Origin: Bacteroidales bacterium
GTDB taxonomy: Bacteria > Bacteroidota > Bacteroidia > Bacteroidales > UBA932
Reading direction: 5' to 3'
Assembly (NCBI GenBank): GCA_029007435.1
Contig: JAQXHU010000016.1
Span: 1 to 56,740 of the forward strand
DNA length: 56,740 nucleotides
Below, piece after piece: positions 1 through 7,800 of this stretch (position 1 is its first letter; each line of letters opens with the position of its first letter). Made by a program: the position numbers and the translations under genes. The notes beneath the pieces are model-generated. The model did not search any database. It was not told where the DNA came from and was given only the letters and a program-made list of their open reading frames with translations.

Positions 1-1
1 A

Positions 2-280
2 CAATTAAAGCAAAACTTCCCGCTTATATATTTCTATGGTGAAAGTTCCAATGCCATCAAGAAACAGATTTGGGTCACCCTCATAGCCAACCTTCTTCTG
101 ATGGTCATTCAAAAGCGCATCAAACGCACCTGGAGTTTCTCCGGATTGGCCACAATGATAAGAATCATGCTCATGTACTATGTAAACTGCTACACTTTCC
201 TTGAAGAGCCCGAAAGGGATTGGGCAAAGATGGTTCAAAAAGCAAAGGAAACGCCTCCTGAACCGAGCCTGTTTGATTAG
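2..280 (+). CDS. IS4-family transposase, C-terminal fragment
   Basis: An open frame runs from the window edge to a TAG at 278-280 and encodes the last 92 residues of a transposase; the start is outside the window. It contains the segment FYGESSNAIKKQIWVTLIAN followed by a basic stretch and a C-terminus ending PSLFD. This resembles the C-terminal part of the DUF4372-type IS4 transposases common in Bacteroidetes, which use a DDE catalytic core. The conserved Glu in YGES fits the last catalytic acid by position, but this cannot be proved from the fragment. The opposite-strand frame here is an antisense shadow. Recognition of the family is fairly confident; the exact IS name is unknown. Confidence 0.75.
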   Translation, partial: QLKQNFPLIYFYGESSNAIKKQIWVTLIANLLLMVIQKRIKRTWSFSGLATMIRIMLMYYVNCYTFLEEPERDWAKMVQKAKETPPEPSLFD

Positions 281-306
281 GGGGGGCTTACTTTTGGGAA
301 AGAAAG

Positions 307-337
307 TCCCGAAGTCCTATTTCTGAGGACTCCGGGA
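307..337. repeat. Hairpin in the insertion-sequence tail
   Basis: A 12-bp inverted repeat (307-318 with 326-337) has one A-C mismatch and a 7-nt loop. No T-run follows it, so it is more likely part of the IS end structure, or a barrier against read-through, than a typical intrinsic terminator. Confidence 0.6.
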
Positions 338-361
338 TGATAAATTGTGCACTTTTGAGAT

Positions 362-1426
362 TTAGCGGACAGCAATATCTCCATAATGTTTCTTCGCATT
401 ATCCCTTTCGATCCCGACGAAAGGCTCTCCATTAATTGTCAGATAGTCATCCACGAGAGAAGCTGTCACTCCAACTCCAGCGCCGCCGGTGTTCAGATAA
501 CGGTCAACACTGTTTCCTATTACACTTCCGTCATAACGCTTGAACCAGAGCACTTCAGAGTTCGAACTAAGGTCCTCGGTGGCGAAAAGCTGCCTGTAAG
601 CATCAGCGCCTCCCACAGTGGATATCTTCCATACATTCCTGTCCATCACCGCTTTGGCAGCATCCGCGGCAGTCTGGAGATAAGAGTTTATCTTGGCATC
701 GGTCACTGCCGGATCAAAGAATTTGTCGTTGGCGGCCTTGTGGTATTTCTCCCAGGTACCCTCGAACAGGGCCACCTCACTGAGAAGTGCCCTGGCCACA
801 TCCCGGTGGATTCTCATTGTGGCGCTGCTGTTCTGCTCTGAGAGATTCTCTATCGCAAGCTTCAGGTCCCCGATGATGAAGTCGGCCACCTCAAGACGTG
901 AGTCGCGCTCCAGTTTCATCTGCGAGGAATCAGGGTCAAGAGGGACTTTTACAATCGAGACAGGTCCGTAATTGACCAGCAACTGATAATAATACCAGGC
1001 GCGGAAATAATATCCCTCACCGACAAGCTGCTTGTATGCCGCCTGAGACGGATCAGGATAATTGTCCAGATTGTTCAGGAAGAAATTCACATTGCGGATA
1101 TAGGTATAATTGGTGAGCGACACTGCGTCAGCCACTGAAAGCCCACCGTTGATCCGGGTCACAGGCGAGCTGGCGGCCATATTGTCACTGTTGATATCCG
1201 TTCCGCAGATGCCTGAACCACCTCCTGCTGTCATATTCTGCATACGCACAGCTGTCTCATAGAACTGGTTGATGTAGTTCTGCATTTCTCCTGTCGTGGT
1301 GAAGGAGTTGACTGTGGACAGCACTCCCTCCGGCGTCCTGTCCAGCTTGAAACAGGAGCTGAGTCCTATGGCCAGGAAGAATCCCAAAATGATATTTATT
1401 TTTCTCATAATATCTGTCATTTTCAT
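362..1426 (-). pseudogene. SusD-like nutrient-binding lipoprotein, truncated by IS insertion
   Basis: SusD-family proteins are surface lipoproteins that cap a SusC TonB-dependent transporter and help capture glycans or peptides. The N-terminus has a lipoprotein signal ending LSSC, followed by a TPR-rich region typical of the family, including YYFRAWYYYQLLVNYGPVSI. The frame stops after about 354 residues, in the segment just after VDDYLTINGEPF, where intact members (about 500-600 residues) continue. The stop lies within a few bases of the IS end, so the C-terminal third or more is missing. ATG at 1426 is used; ATG at 1408 (MRKINIILG) is an equally good start and a TTG at 1432 is less likely. 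It lies 10 bp after susC, as is normal for the pair. Function is probably lost or reduced. Confidence 0.85.
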
Positions 1427-1436
1427 ATTCAACTGA

Positions 1437-4400
1437 TTACAGGTTCACTACAAGACCGAAGGAGATAACCTTGTTCATCGGATAGTTCTTTCCGCCCTCT
1501 GAAGTGTAGGAGTTGTAGGTGAAGATGCCTTCCGGGTCGAACATATCCGCAAGCTTGGTGCAGGTGAAGAGATTCTCGCCTGTGAAATATACCTGGACTT
1601 TGGAGAGTCCGGCTTTGGAAATCCATTTCTCAGGCAGGTCGTAGGACAGGGTCAGGGTCTTGAGGCGGATGTACGCCGCATTCTGGAGATACCTGTCGGT
1701 TGTCTGCTTGTTCTTGTTGTTGTACACTCCGATACCGCCCGCATTGTGGATGTAAGGCTTCGGATAATAGGCGTCCTTGTTGTCCTCTGTCCAGTAGTCA
1801 AGATGCTGGTCGAACACGGTAACCTGCGCGAAAGGTCCCCAGCCCCAGAAATAATAGGAGCCGCCCGGCCACCAGTCGCATTTGCCCACGCCCTGGAACA
1901 ATGCACTGAGATTCAAGCCTTTCCAGCCAACAGACAGATTGATGGTGTAATTGTAGCGCGGAGTCGTGTTGCCGATTATCTCCATATCTCCCATATCTCC
2001 AAGAACGTTGCTTCCCTTGTTGATTTTTCCGTCCTTGTTGAGATCCTTGAGAATCACGTCACCAGGAGTCCATTTGGAGGAGCTGATGTAGGAGAGGTCA
2101 TAATTCGCATTGTAGGCGTCCGCATCTGCCTGGCTCTGAAGAAGGCCAGGTGACCTGTAGCCCCAGATTTCACCGACTTCTTTGCCCACATACCAGTTGT
2201 TTGCCGGATCTGTGCCGGTCGGGTTCTGGTACTCTGTCACGACAGCAGTGGCGTCAGCCACGGAAGCACCTATCATATAGGTCACATCGCGTCCAATCTG
2301 CCCGCGGTAATTGAGTGCGAGCTCCCATCCCCTGTTGCGCATACAGGCGTTGTTGGTCTGAGGGGCCTCTGCTCCGAAGAAATCAGGGAAATCCTCGCCA
2401 GGGCCAAGCATATCCTTGGTGTTGCGCTGGAACAGGTCGAGAGAGCCGGTGAGAGCGTCCTTGAAGAATCCGAAATCAATTCCGACATTGGCGTTGGTCA
2501 CTTTCTCCCAGGTTGTGGCCGGGTCAACCACTCCCGGCGCCTGGGTGTAATTGTGGCGCCCGTCGGAGTAGATATAACTGCCGAGACTTGAGGAGAGGGC
2601 CATTGTGGCCGCAAATGTATAGGTCGCGGCTCCCGCCTGGTTGCCAAGGAGTCCGTAGGAAGCGCGGAGCTTGAGGTTGGACAGGACATTGGACGCATTC
2701 TTCATAAAGCCTTCCTTGTGGATGTTCCAGCCTGCGGACACTGACGGGAAGAAGCCCCACCTGTGGTCCGGGGCGAAACGTGAAGACCCGTCGTAACGGC
2801 CGTTCACTTCGAGCAGATACTTACCTTTGAAGTCATAGTTGATTCGTCCGAAGAATCCCATTGTAGCCCAGGAGTAGCGGGTGTCAACAACCTGTTTGTC
2901 ACCAGTTCCCATAGCCACGTTAGGATTTGTAGTGGAATAGAGACCGGTCACGGAATTGCCTCCATAAGAGTAGTTGAACTGCTCCTCCTGCATACCGAGG
3001 AGAACGGAGAAATTATGGTTCTTGGCCACTGTGAATGAATAACTTGTGTAGATATTCAGGGTCTGGTAGTTGGTGTTTCTCGAAGACCGGGTGTATTTTC
3101 CGTCCTTATAAACCCCGAGCTCATCCCTGACTCCGTAACTTGTGGAGATGCCGTCAGCTCCGTATATGAGAGGTGCCACATTCAAGGCCTCATATCCCCT
3201 GTTGCGGAGCTTGAAGGTGTAGTCTAAGTTGATAAGCCAGTTCTTTATCGGCTGAAGCTGGATTGCAGGCGTGAACTCGAAGTTCTTGATGTCGGTCTTG
3301 GTATAGGTGCCGCTCTGGAGATAAGGTACCATCGACAGTTCAGTGAAATTGCCGTTAGGGTCGAGATAATGCACTGTAGGCCTGAACCTTGCGAGAGAAT
3401 GGAAAAATCCGTAGCTGAGGCCGCCGTCACCGAATGGGGAATCTATCTTTCCGTGGGAGAATTTGGTGTTCAACGACACTTTCGCCCATTTGGTGACCTG
3501 GGCGCTGGTATTGGCCGACAGGTTCATACGGTTGTGGCCCATCTTGGCGTAACGCATTATGCCGTCCTCAGTGTAAAGACCGCCGCTGATGTAGTATCTG
3601 GCCTTCTCGGTTCCGCCTCCCACGCTGAGGTTGTGGCGCTGCTTGAACGCCCAGTTCTTGTAATGGAGGTCGAAATAATCAGTGTTTCCGATACCGGACT
3701 CGGAGTTCTCGAAAGCCGGATTCATAGAAGCTGTCGGAGAAAGCTCCTGCCAAGGGTCCACTGAAGAAGGGTTCTCGCAGAACTGCTTGAGCAGGGCGAG
3801 TTTCTCGTCGGAATAGCGCCTGTTGGTCATGCCGGTATTGGTGACGCCCTCATTCCAGTACTGGGCGAATGTGTAAGAATCGACCATATCCGGAAGCAGT
3901 GTCGGGGCTGACCAGCCCACATTGCCCTGATAGCTGATACGGGCGCGGCCTGCCTCGCCTTTCTTGGTGGTCACTAGAATGACACCGTAGGCAGCGCGGG
4001 CTCCGTAAATGGCGCAGGCAGACGCATCCTTGAGCACCGAGATGCTTTCCACGTCATTCGGATTGACGTCGCTCAGGCTCATCTCCACGCCGTCAACGAG
4101 GATATAAGGGTTGCTGGTGCCGCTGAGGTTGCCCTGTCCGCGGAGTGTGATTGTGGATTCAGAGCCCGGAGTCCCGGCTGCCGAATTGGACACTGTAAGT
4201 CCCGGAACGAGGCCCTGGAGAGCCTGGGCGATATCCGCAACCGGCCTGGACTGGAGGTCATCTCCCTTGACAGATGAGACCGAGCCGGTCAGGTTCACTT
4301 TCTTCTGAACTCCGTAGCCGACAACGACCACTTCCTCAAGCAGTTCCTTGTCTTCTTCGAGAATCACTTCGATATTGTCACGGTCTCCCGGGGTGACGTC

Positions 4401-4646
4401 TTTGGAGACATAACCGATGCAGGAAACCTGGAGCACCGTCCCCGGACGGACAAGAATGGTGAATTTGCCATCCACATCAGTGACAGTTCCTTCCGACGGG
4501 CCCCCGCCTTTCACGGTGATACCGGCACCGATGACAGGCTCGCCTCCGGAAGAGACTACGGTTCCGCCCAGTTCCCTGTTCTGGGCGAAAGACAGTATTG
4601 ACAACAATGTCAACACGATTGAAAGAAACAGAGATTTATAATTCAT
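1437..4646 (-). CDS. SusC-family TonB-dependent outer-membrane transporter
   Basis: This 1069-residue protein imports ligands across the outer membrane with energy from TonB. It has a signal peptide (residues 1-22), a carboxypeptidase-regulatory-like domain (about 25-105), the SusC-type motif VVVVGYG at 106-112, a plug domain with YILVDGVEMS and a large beta-barrel ending in VVNL. The longer frame from 4730 adds 28 residues ahead of the signal peptide; ATG at 4646 gives a clean signal sequence and is preceded by a -7 box at 4668-4675. It is followed by a susD truncated by an IS, so the transporter may now lack its lid. No glycosidase or sensor lies beside it in the window, so the substrate cannot be named. 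Confidence 0.93.
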   Translation of the reverse strand: MNYKSLFLSIVLTLLSILSFAQNRELGGTVVSSGGEPVIGAGITVKGGGPSEGTVTDVDGKFTILVRPGTVLQVSCIGYVSKDVTPGDRDNIEVILEEDKELLEEVVVVGYGVQKKVNLTGSVSSVKGDDLQSRPVADIAQALQGLVPGLTVSNSAAGTPGSESTITLRGQGNLSGTSNPYILVDGVEMSLSDVNPNDVESISVLKDASACAIYGARAAYGVILVTTKKGEAGRARISYQGNVGWSAPTLLPDMVDSYTFAQYWNEGVTNTGMTNRRYSDEKLALLKQFCENPSSVDPWQELSPTASMNPAFENSESGIGNTDYFDLHYKNWAFKQRHNLSVGGGTEKARYYISGGLYTEDGIMRYAKMGHNRMNLSANTSAQVTKWAKVSLNTKFSHGKIDSPFGDGGLSYGFFHSLARFRPTVHYLDPNGNFTELSMVPYLQSGTYTKTDIKNFEFTPAIQLQPIKNWLINLDYTFKLRNRGYEALNVAPLIYGADGISTSYGVRDELGVYKDGKYTRSSRNTNYQTLNIYTSYSFTVAKNHNFSVLLGMQEEQFNYSYGGNSVTGLYSTTNPNVAMGTGDKQVVDTRYSWATMGFFGRINYDFKGKYLLEVNGRYDGSSRFAPDHRWGFFPSVSAGWNIHKEGFMKNASNVLSNLKLRASYGLLGNQAGAATYTFAATMALSSSLGSYIYSDGRHNYTQAPGVVDPATTWEKVTNANVGIDFGFFKDALTGSLDLFQRNTKDMLGPGEDFPDFFGAEAPQTNNACMRNRGWELALNYRGQIGRDVTYMIGASVADATAVVTEYQNPTGTDPANNWYVGKEVGEIWGYRSPGLLQSQADADAYNANYDLSYISSSKWTPGDVILKDLNKDGKINKGSNVLGDMGDMEIIGNTTPRYNYTINLSVGWKGLNLSALFQGVGKCDWWPGGSYYFWGWGPFAQVTVFDQHLDYWTEDNKDAYYPKPYIHNAGGIGVYNNKNKQTTDRYLQNAAYIRLKTLTLSYDLPEKWISKAGLSKVQVYFTGENLFTCTKLADMFDPEGIFTYNSYTSEGGKNYPMNKVISFGLVVNL

Positions 4647-4667
4647 AATTACCGGTTGTTTGTCTGA

Positions 4668-4675
4668 CAAATATA
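4668..4675 (-). promoter_or_regulatory. Probable -7 promoter element of susC
   Basis: The minus strand reads TATATTTG, an exact match to the Bacteroidetes -7 consensus TAnnTTTG, about 22 bp before the susC start. No good -33 TTTG was found. A 13-bp palindrome (4659-4671) overlaps the box. Confidence 0.5.
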
Positions 4676-4690
4676 AAACGTTTTTATAAA

Positions 4691-5662
4691 TTACAGTCTG
4701 GACGCAAGTCCGACCCGTCTCCTGCTCCATCCGGAAGCCACGAGCGGCTCGATATGCCTGGTCCGCTTCTCGGGATATATATCCTCGAAATTTATCATTA
4801 TGCCTGAATCCAGGACATCGGCGAACTCGTCATTGACGCCGGTACCGAAATAAACCATTGACGGAGACAGGTTCATATAGGAGTTCACAAGTGGCGGGAT
4901 GTTCACACCGAGACGGCGGACAGAAGCGCTCAACGTCTTGTAATCAGTTTTGTAACTGCCGCTTGAAAACATCCTGCTGAACCGGCGTTCCCCTTTCACA
5001 GGAACCCTCAGCCCGGGCACGGCCCATTGCTTCCTTGAGCCGAAATACTTCTTGAGGAAATAAAGAATCATATCCCTGGCCTCCGCAGGATAACAAGGAT
5101 AGATGGTCATTTTCCCGATGAGATATTTCATCCGGCCTTTGTACAGCATCATCAGGGCCCCTATCCCGTCAAAAAGATTGTCCAGGGCGAAAATGCTTTT
5201 TGCCCCTGCCTTTGAAGACTGGTATTCGACCGAAACGAAAGACCGCCCCAGTTCTATTGACTGCGGAAGTATGTTCCGGATAAAATAGGAAGAGTAATGG
5301 AACATATGCGAGGAAGTGATGACAGGCTGGCCGTCACGACGGTACAATATATTGTCGCACAGCACATAACGATAGCCTCCGATAATCTCCTGGGAATCCG
5401 GATTCCACAGGACAAGCTGTCTGTATCCGTAAGCCGGGTCCGTGTCGAACTCGTCTATGTCCAGAGAACGGCCTGTGCCTCCGCCTCCATTCCTGAAAGC
5501 AATCTCGCGCAGTCTTCCTATTTCCCTCATAACATTCGGGGCGTTGCTGCCGGTCACCACATAAAGTTCATTGCAGGCCTTGGCGGTACGCCTGAGAAGC
5601 CTGTCAGGAGTCAATTCTTTAAGAAGCAGGCTTCTTGGTACGGGTTTGATTATTTTTTGCAT
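4691..5662 (-). CDS. glsB: Glycine-lipid N-acyltransferase (GNAT/OlsB-like)
   Basis: GlsB attaches a 3-hydroxy fatty acyl group to glycine, the first step in making the glycine (and related amino-acid) lipids of Bacteroidetes membranes. The 323-residue protein begins MQKIIKPVPRSLLLKELTP and contains NAPNVMREIGRLREIAFR, the GGYRY and IELGRSFVSVEYQ segments and NIPPLVNSYMNLSPSM, which I recognise from Bacteroides GlsB. A longer frame starts at 5701, directly after the upstream stop codon, but family similarity begins at 5662. The gene follows glsA with a 39-bp gap, so both are probably made from one transcript. Family assignment is strong; acyl-chain and amino-acid preference cannot be read from sequence. 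Confidence 0.88.
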   Translation of the reverse strand: MQKIIKPVPRSLLLKELTPDRLLRRTAKACNELYVVTGSNAPNVMREIGRLREIAFRNGGGGTGRSLDIDEFDTDPAYGYRQLVLWNPDSQEIIGGYRYVLCDNILYRRDGQPVITSSHMFHYSSYFIRNILPQSIELGRSFVSVEYQSSKAGAKSIFALDNLFDGIGALMMLYKGRMKYLIGKMTIYPCYPAEARDMILYFLKKYFGSRKQWAVPGLRVPVKGERRFSRMFSSGSYKTDYKTLSASVRRLGVNIPPLVNSYMNLSPSMVYFGTGVNDEFADVLDSGIMINFEDIYPEKRTRHIEPLVASGWSRRRVGLASRL

Positions 5663-5701
5663 TGTATAAGGTTTTAGTACACGTCGGATAAAAATCTGCA
5701 T

Positions 5702-6490
5702 TTACAGGCTGTAAACTGTCTGTCTGAGCCATTCGGCCCAGCCCCGGACAGTGCGGGAAGCATCAAAGCCGGCGGCCGGGACAGGCTTCCCGATGACAAT
5801 ACTGAAAGTTTTCCCCCGGCTGCGGTACAACTCGTCAGGGAGCAGGGCCATCGCAAGAGGAAACCTGCAGCGCAGCATCACGGCAATCCGGTCAAGGGCA
5901 TAGAAACGCCAGGAGTTCCTGCCGTAGAAATGGACAGGGACAATGCAGCGGCCGTATTGGAGGCTTTTCCGGAGAAAAGTCGGTTTCCAGTCCTGGTCCT
6001 CAATCACTTTCCCGCGTTTCCTGGAGACTTTCCCGGAAGGGAAGACAACAGCCTGGCAGCCGCCCGAGAACATCGCGTCCACACGATCTTTCAAGTCCGC
6101 GGACTGTGCCCCGATCTTGTTCACCGGAACAAGCATCGGAGCCAGACCGCTTATATTCATAAGGAAATCATTAGCAAGAAGTCTGATATTTCCGGAATAT
6201 CTTTCTCCTACAATGGCCATCAGGGCGACAGCGTCGATTCCGCCCAACGGATGATTGCTCACCACGGTGCAGGGGCCGTCAGGCAGGTTCTCCATTCCCC
6301 GTACCTCGATATTGACATCAAGGTAATCAAGACATCTCCGGCAGAATTCCACTCCCTCGTAACCCTGCTCGAGAAAACCGTTGATGAAATCCTGATGTAT
6401 GAATCTCTCAAGAGCGGGGATGAGGAATTCCGGGAACCCTCCGAATTTTTTCTTTACAATTGAACCTATGTCTATCTTGGCCATAATCAT
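5702..6490 (-). CDS. glsA: Glycine-lipid O-acyltransferase (PlsC-like)
   Basis: This 262-residue protein belongs to the lysophospholipid acyltransferase fold. The catalytic H-x4-D motif is HPLGGID at residues 80-86, with a second block VFPSGKVSR. In Bacteroides and in ornithine-lipid pathways, a PlsC-like enzyme beside an OlsB-like GNAT adds the second, ester-linked acyl chain, and that pairing supports the glsA call. ATG codons at 6490 and 6484 are both possible; the upstream frame extends to 6922 but overlaps the divergent regulator and its promoter. A -7 box at 6506-6513 would put transcription very close to the start codon. Confidence 0.85.
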   Translation of the reverse strand: MIMAKIDIGSIVKKKFGGFPEFLIPALERFIHQDFINGFLEQGYEGVEFCRRCLDYLDVNIEVRGMENLPDGPCTVVSNHPLGGIDAVALMAIVGERYSGNIRLLANDFLMNISGLAPMLVPVNKIGAQSADLKDRVDAMFSGGCQAVVFPSGKVSRKRGKVIEDQDWKPTFLRKSLQYGRCIVPVHFYGRNSWRFYALDRIAVMLRCRFPLAMALLPDELYRSRGKTFSIVIGKPVPAAGFDASRTVRGWAEWLRQTVYSL

Positions 6491-6505
6491 CCGTTGTCTG
6501 ACGGG

Positions 6506-6513
6506 CAAATATA
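6506..6513 (-). promoter_or_regulatory. Probable -7 promoter element of glsA-glsB
   Basis: The minus strand reads TATATTTG (TAnnTTTG consensus), 16 bp before the glsA ATG at 6490. The expected transcript would have a leader of only about 10 nt. No matching -33 TTTG was found. Confidence 0.45.
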
Positions 6514-6559
6514 GTTTCACGGAAAGCTTCGCTGATAGCAATTTTTTCCAGAATTTTTG

Positions 6560-6567
6560 TACTTTTG
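6560..6567 (+). promoter_or_regulatory. Probable -7 promoter element of the AraC-type regulator gene
   Basis: TACTTTTG matches TAnnTTTG exactly and ends 5 bp before the ATG at 6573. This implies a leaderless or nearly leaderless mRNA and helps fix the start codon. The -33 side is AT-rich but has no TTTG. Confidence 0.5.
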
Positions 6568-6572
6568 TTCCG

Positions 6573-7796
6573 ATGTACGTAAGTTTTGGTCTCATAATCT
6601 GCGCTGCGGTCATACTCCTCCTATGGATTGTGACTATGTATTTTATGAGATTGTTCCGGCGGAAATGGATGGAAAGCACCCGAAAAGTCATCCGCAGGAA
6701 CGGCAAGGAGAGGGTGATGAGACAGACGCTGAGTTCGTTTTTAGCCGAGACCGGAGACGGGATGAGGGCGCAGATGGAGACACTCGAATCCTCATTGCGG
6801 GAATTGGAATCCGGAAACTGCCCCGACATCGAGCGGAGAAGGCTGCTGGGCAAGGCCCGCTCCGCCATTTCCTCCGTCAGGAAAAACATTGACAGCCTCA
6901 CGTATTTCCACCTTATCGGCAAAAATTCCTCCGGAGCGGAACTGATACACAGCTACCCTGCGGAAAGGGCGGTTTCGGACTTCGTCACCGAAGTGAGGGA
7001 GAATCCGGAGTTTCCGGACATTGAAATAATTGTGTCTGTAATGCGTTCCGGAATCAGGGTCCCGCTCAATCCTGACATCATTGACATTATGCTTATGAAC
7101 ATCCTCCGCAATCTCACAGCGAATGCACCGGAGGGAAGGAGGAAGGTGAAGATACGGTTAGGACTCACCGACAGGCACGGAGTCAGTTGCAATGTCAGCC
7201 TCAGGGAAGGTGACTACTGCGGCAAATACCTGATGCTGAGTGTCTCCATCGACAGGGGAACTATTCCGGAGCCGGGTTCAAGGCTGTTCTACACGCTGAA
7301 GCTGGCAGAGCTGCACAAGGGATATGTCTGGCTTTCAGAGGCCGGAGAGGACGAGGGAATAAGGGTAACAATGGCGTTCCCGTACGAGGAGTGGAATTAT
7401 CCGGAGTCGGATTTCCGTGTTATTGACCAGGCGGAGCTTGATGGTGAATACGATGAAAACTCAAGGAAAGAAATCACGGAGGAGGACAGGAAGCTGATTG
7501 AAGACCTGAGGGAGATAATCCGGGAGAACGTCTCGAACCCGGAACTGGATGTCCCGTTCATCTGCGAAAAGATGCATATCTCCAAATCCAAGTTGTACTA
7601 CAAAGTGAAGACGCTTTCCGGAATAAGCCCTATCGAGTTCCTCCGCCAATACAGGCTGGATATGGCGTCCCAGCTGCTGTCCGAAAAACGTATGAACGTG
7701 TCGGAGGTGGCTGACGCCGTCGGGTTCAATTCTGTGTCGTATTTCTCGAAAGCATATAAAAAAAGGTACGGGATTCTCCCGTCTGAAAAAAGATAA
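6573..7796 (+). CDS. Membrane-anchored AraC-type regulator with a degenerate histidine-kinase core
   Basis: The 407-residue protein has one N-terminal transmembrane helix (about 5-28), a coiled HisKA-like segment (40-130), a region resembling a HATPase_c domain (about 170-290), and a C-terminal AraC/XylS DNA-binding domain (about 310-405, with FICEKMHISKSKLYYKVKTL and VGFNSVSYFSKAYKKRYG). In the HisKA-like block FLAETGDGMRAQM (56-68) an Asp stands where the phospho-acceptor His would be, and no clear N or G boxes remain. There is no receiver domain and no periplasmic sensor, unlike the hybrid two-component systems of this phylum. It probably acts as a membrane-tethered transcription factor. 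The start at 6573 fits the promoter; the longer frame from 6399 runs into the divergent gene. The esterase gene follows after 4 bp. Confidence 0.75.
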   Translation: MYVSFGLIICAAVILLLWIVTMYFMRLFRRKWMESTRKVIRRNGKERVMRQTLSSFLAETGDGMRAQMETLESSLRELESGNCPDIERRRLLGKARSAISSVRKNIDSLTYFHLIGKNSSGAELIHSYPAERAVSDFVTEVRENPEFPDIEIIVSVMRSGIRVPLNPDIIDIMLMNILRNLTANAPEGRRKVKIRLGLTDRHGVSCNVSLREGDYCGKYLMLSVSIDRGTIPEPGSRLFYTLKLAELHKGYVWLSEAGEDEGIRVTMAFPYEEWNYPESDFRVIDQAELDGEYDENSRKEITEEDRKLIEDLREIIRENVSNPELDVPFICEKMHISKSKLYYKVKTLSGISPIEFLRQYRLDMASQLLSEKRMNVSEVADAVGFNSVSYFSKAYKKRYGILPSEKR

Positions 7797-7800
7797 GAAT

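Larger units (their letters stand above)
1..364 (+). mobile_element. Right end of an IS4-family insertion sequence (partial)
   Basis: The window opens inside an insertion sequence. The visible part is the 3' end of its transposase gene, an 80-bp tail with a hairpin at 307-337, and the probable terminal end near 360-364, where the SusD reading frame starts. The end is inferred from where SusD coding sequence stops making sense, not from a visible target duplication, because the other end lies outside the window. The element points toward and truncates the SusD gene on the opposite strand. Confidence 0.7.

Noticed and set aside
5..238. Minus-strand open frame of 77 codons at the window start
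   Set aside because: It is antisense to the transposase C-terminus, whose plus-strand frame has recognisable family sequence.
386..841. Plus-strand frame of 151 codons across the SusD gene
   Set aside because: No recognisable domain, no promoter, and it lies wholly opposite the SusD coding frame; many such shadows occur in this window because of codon bias.
5663..5701. 13-residue N-terminal extension of GlsB
   Set aside because: The frame opens directly after the glsA stop, but family similarity starts at the Met at 5662.
6491..6922. Long N-terminal extension of the glsA frame
   Set aside because: It overlaps the divergent regulator gene and both promoters; the PlsC-like domain needs only the start near 6490.
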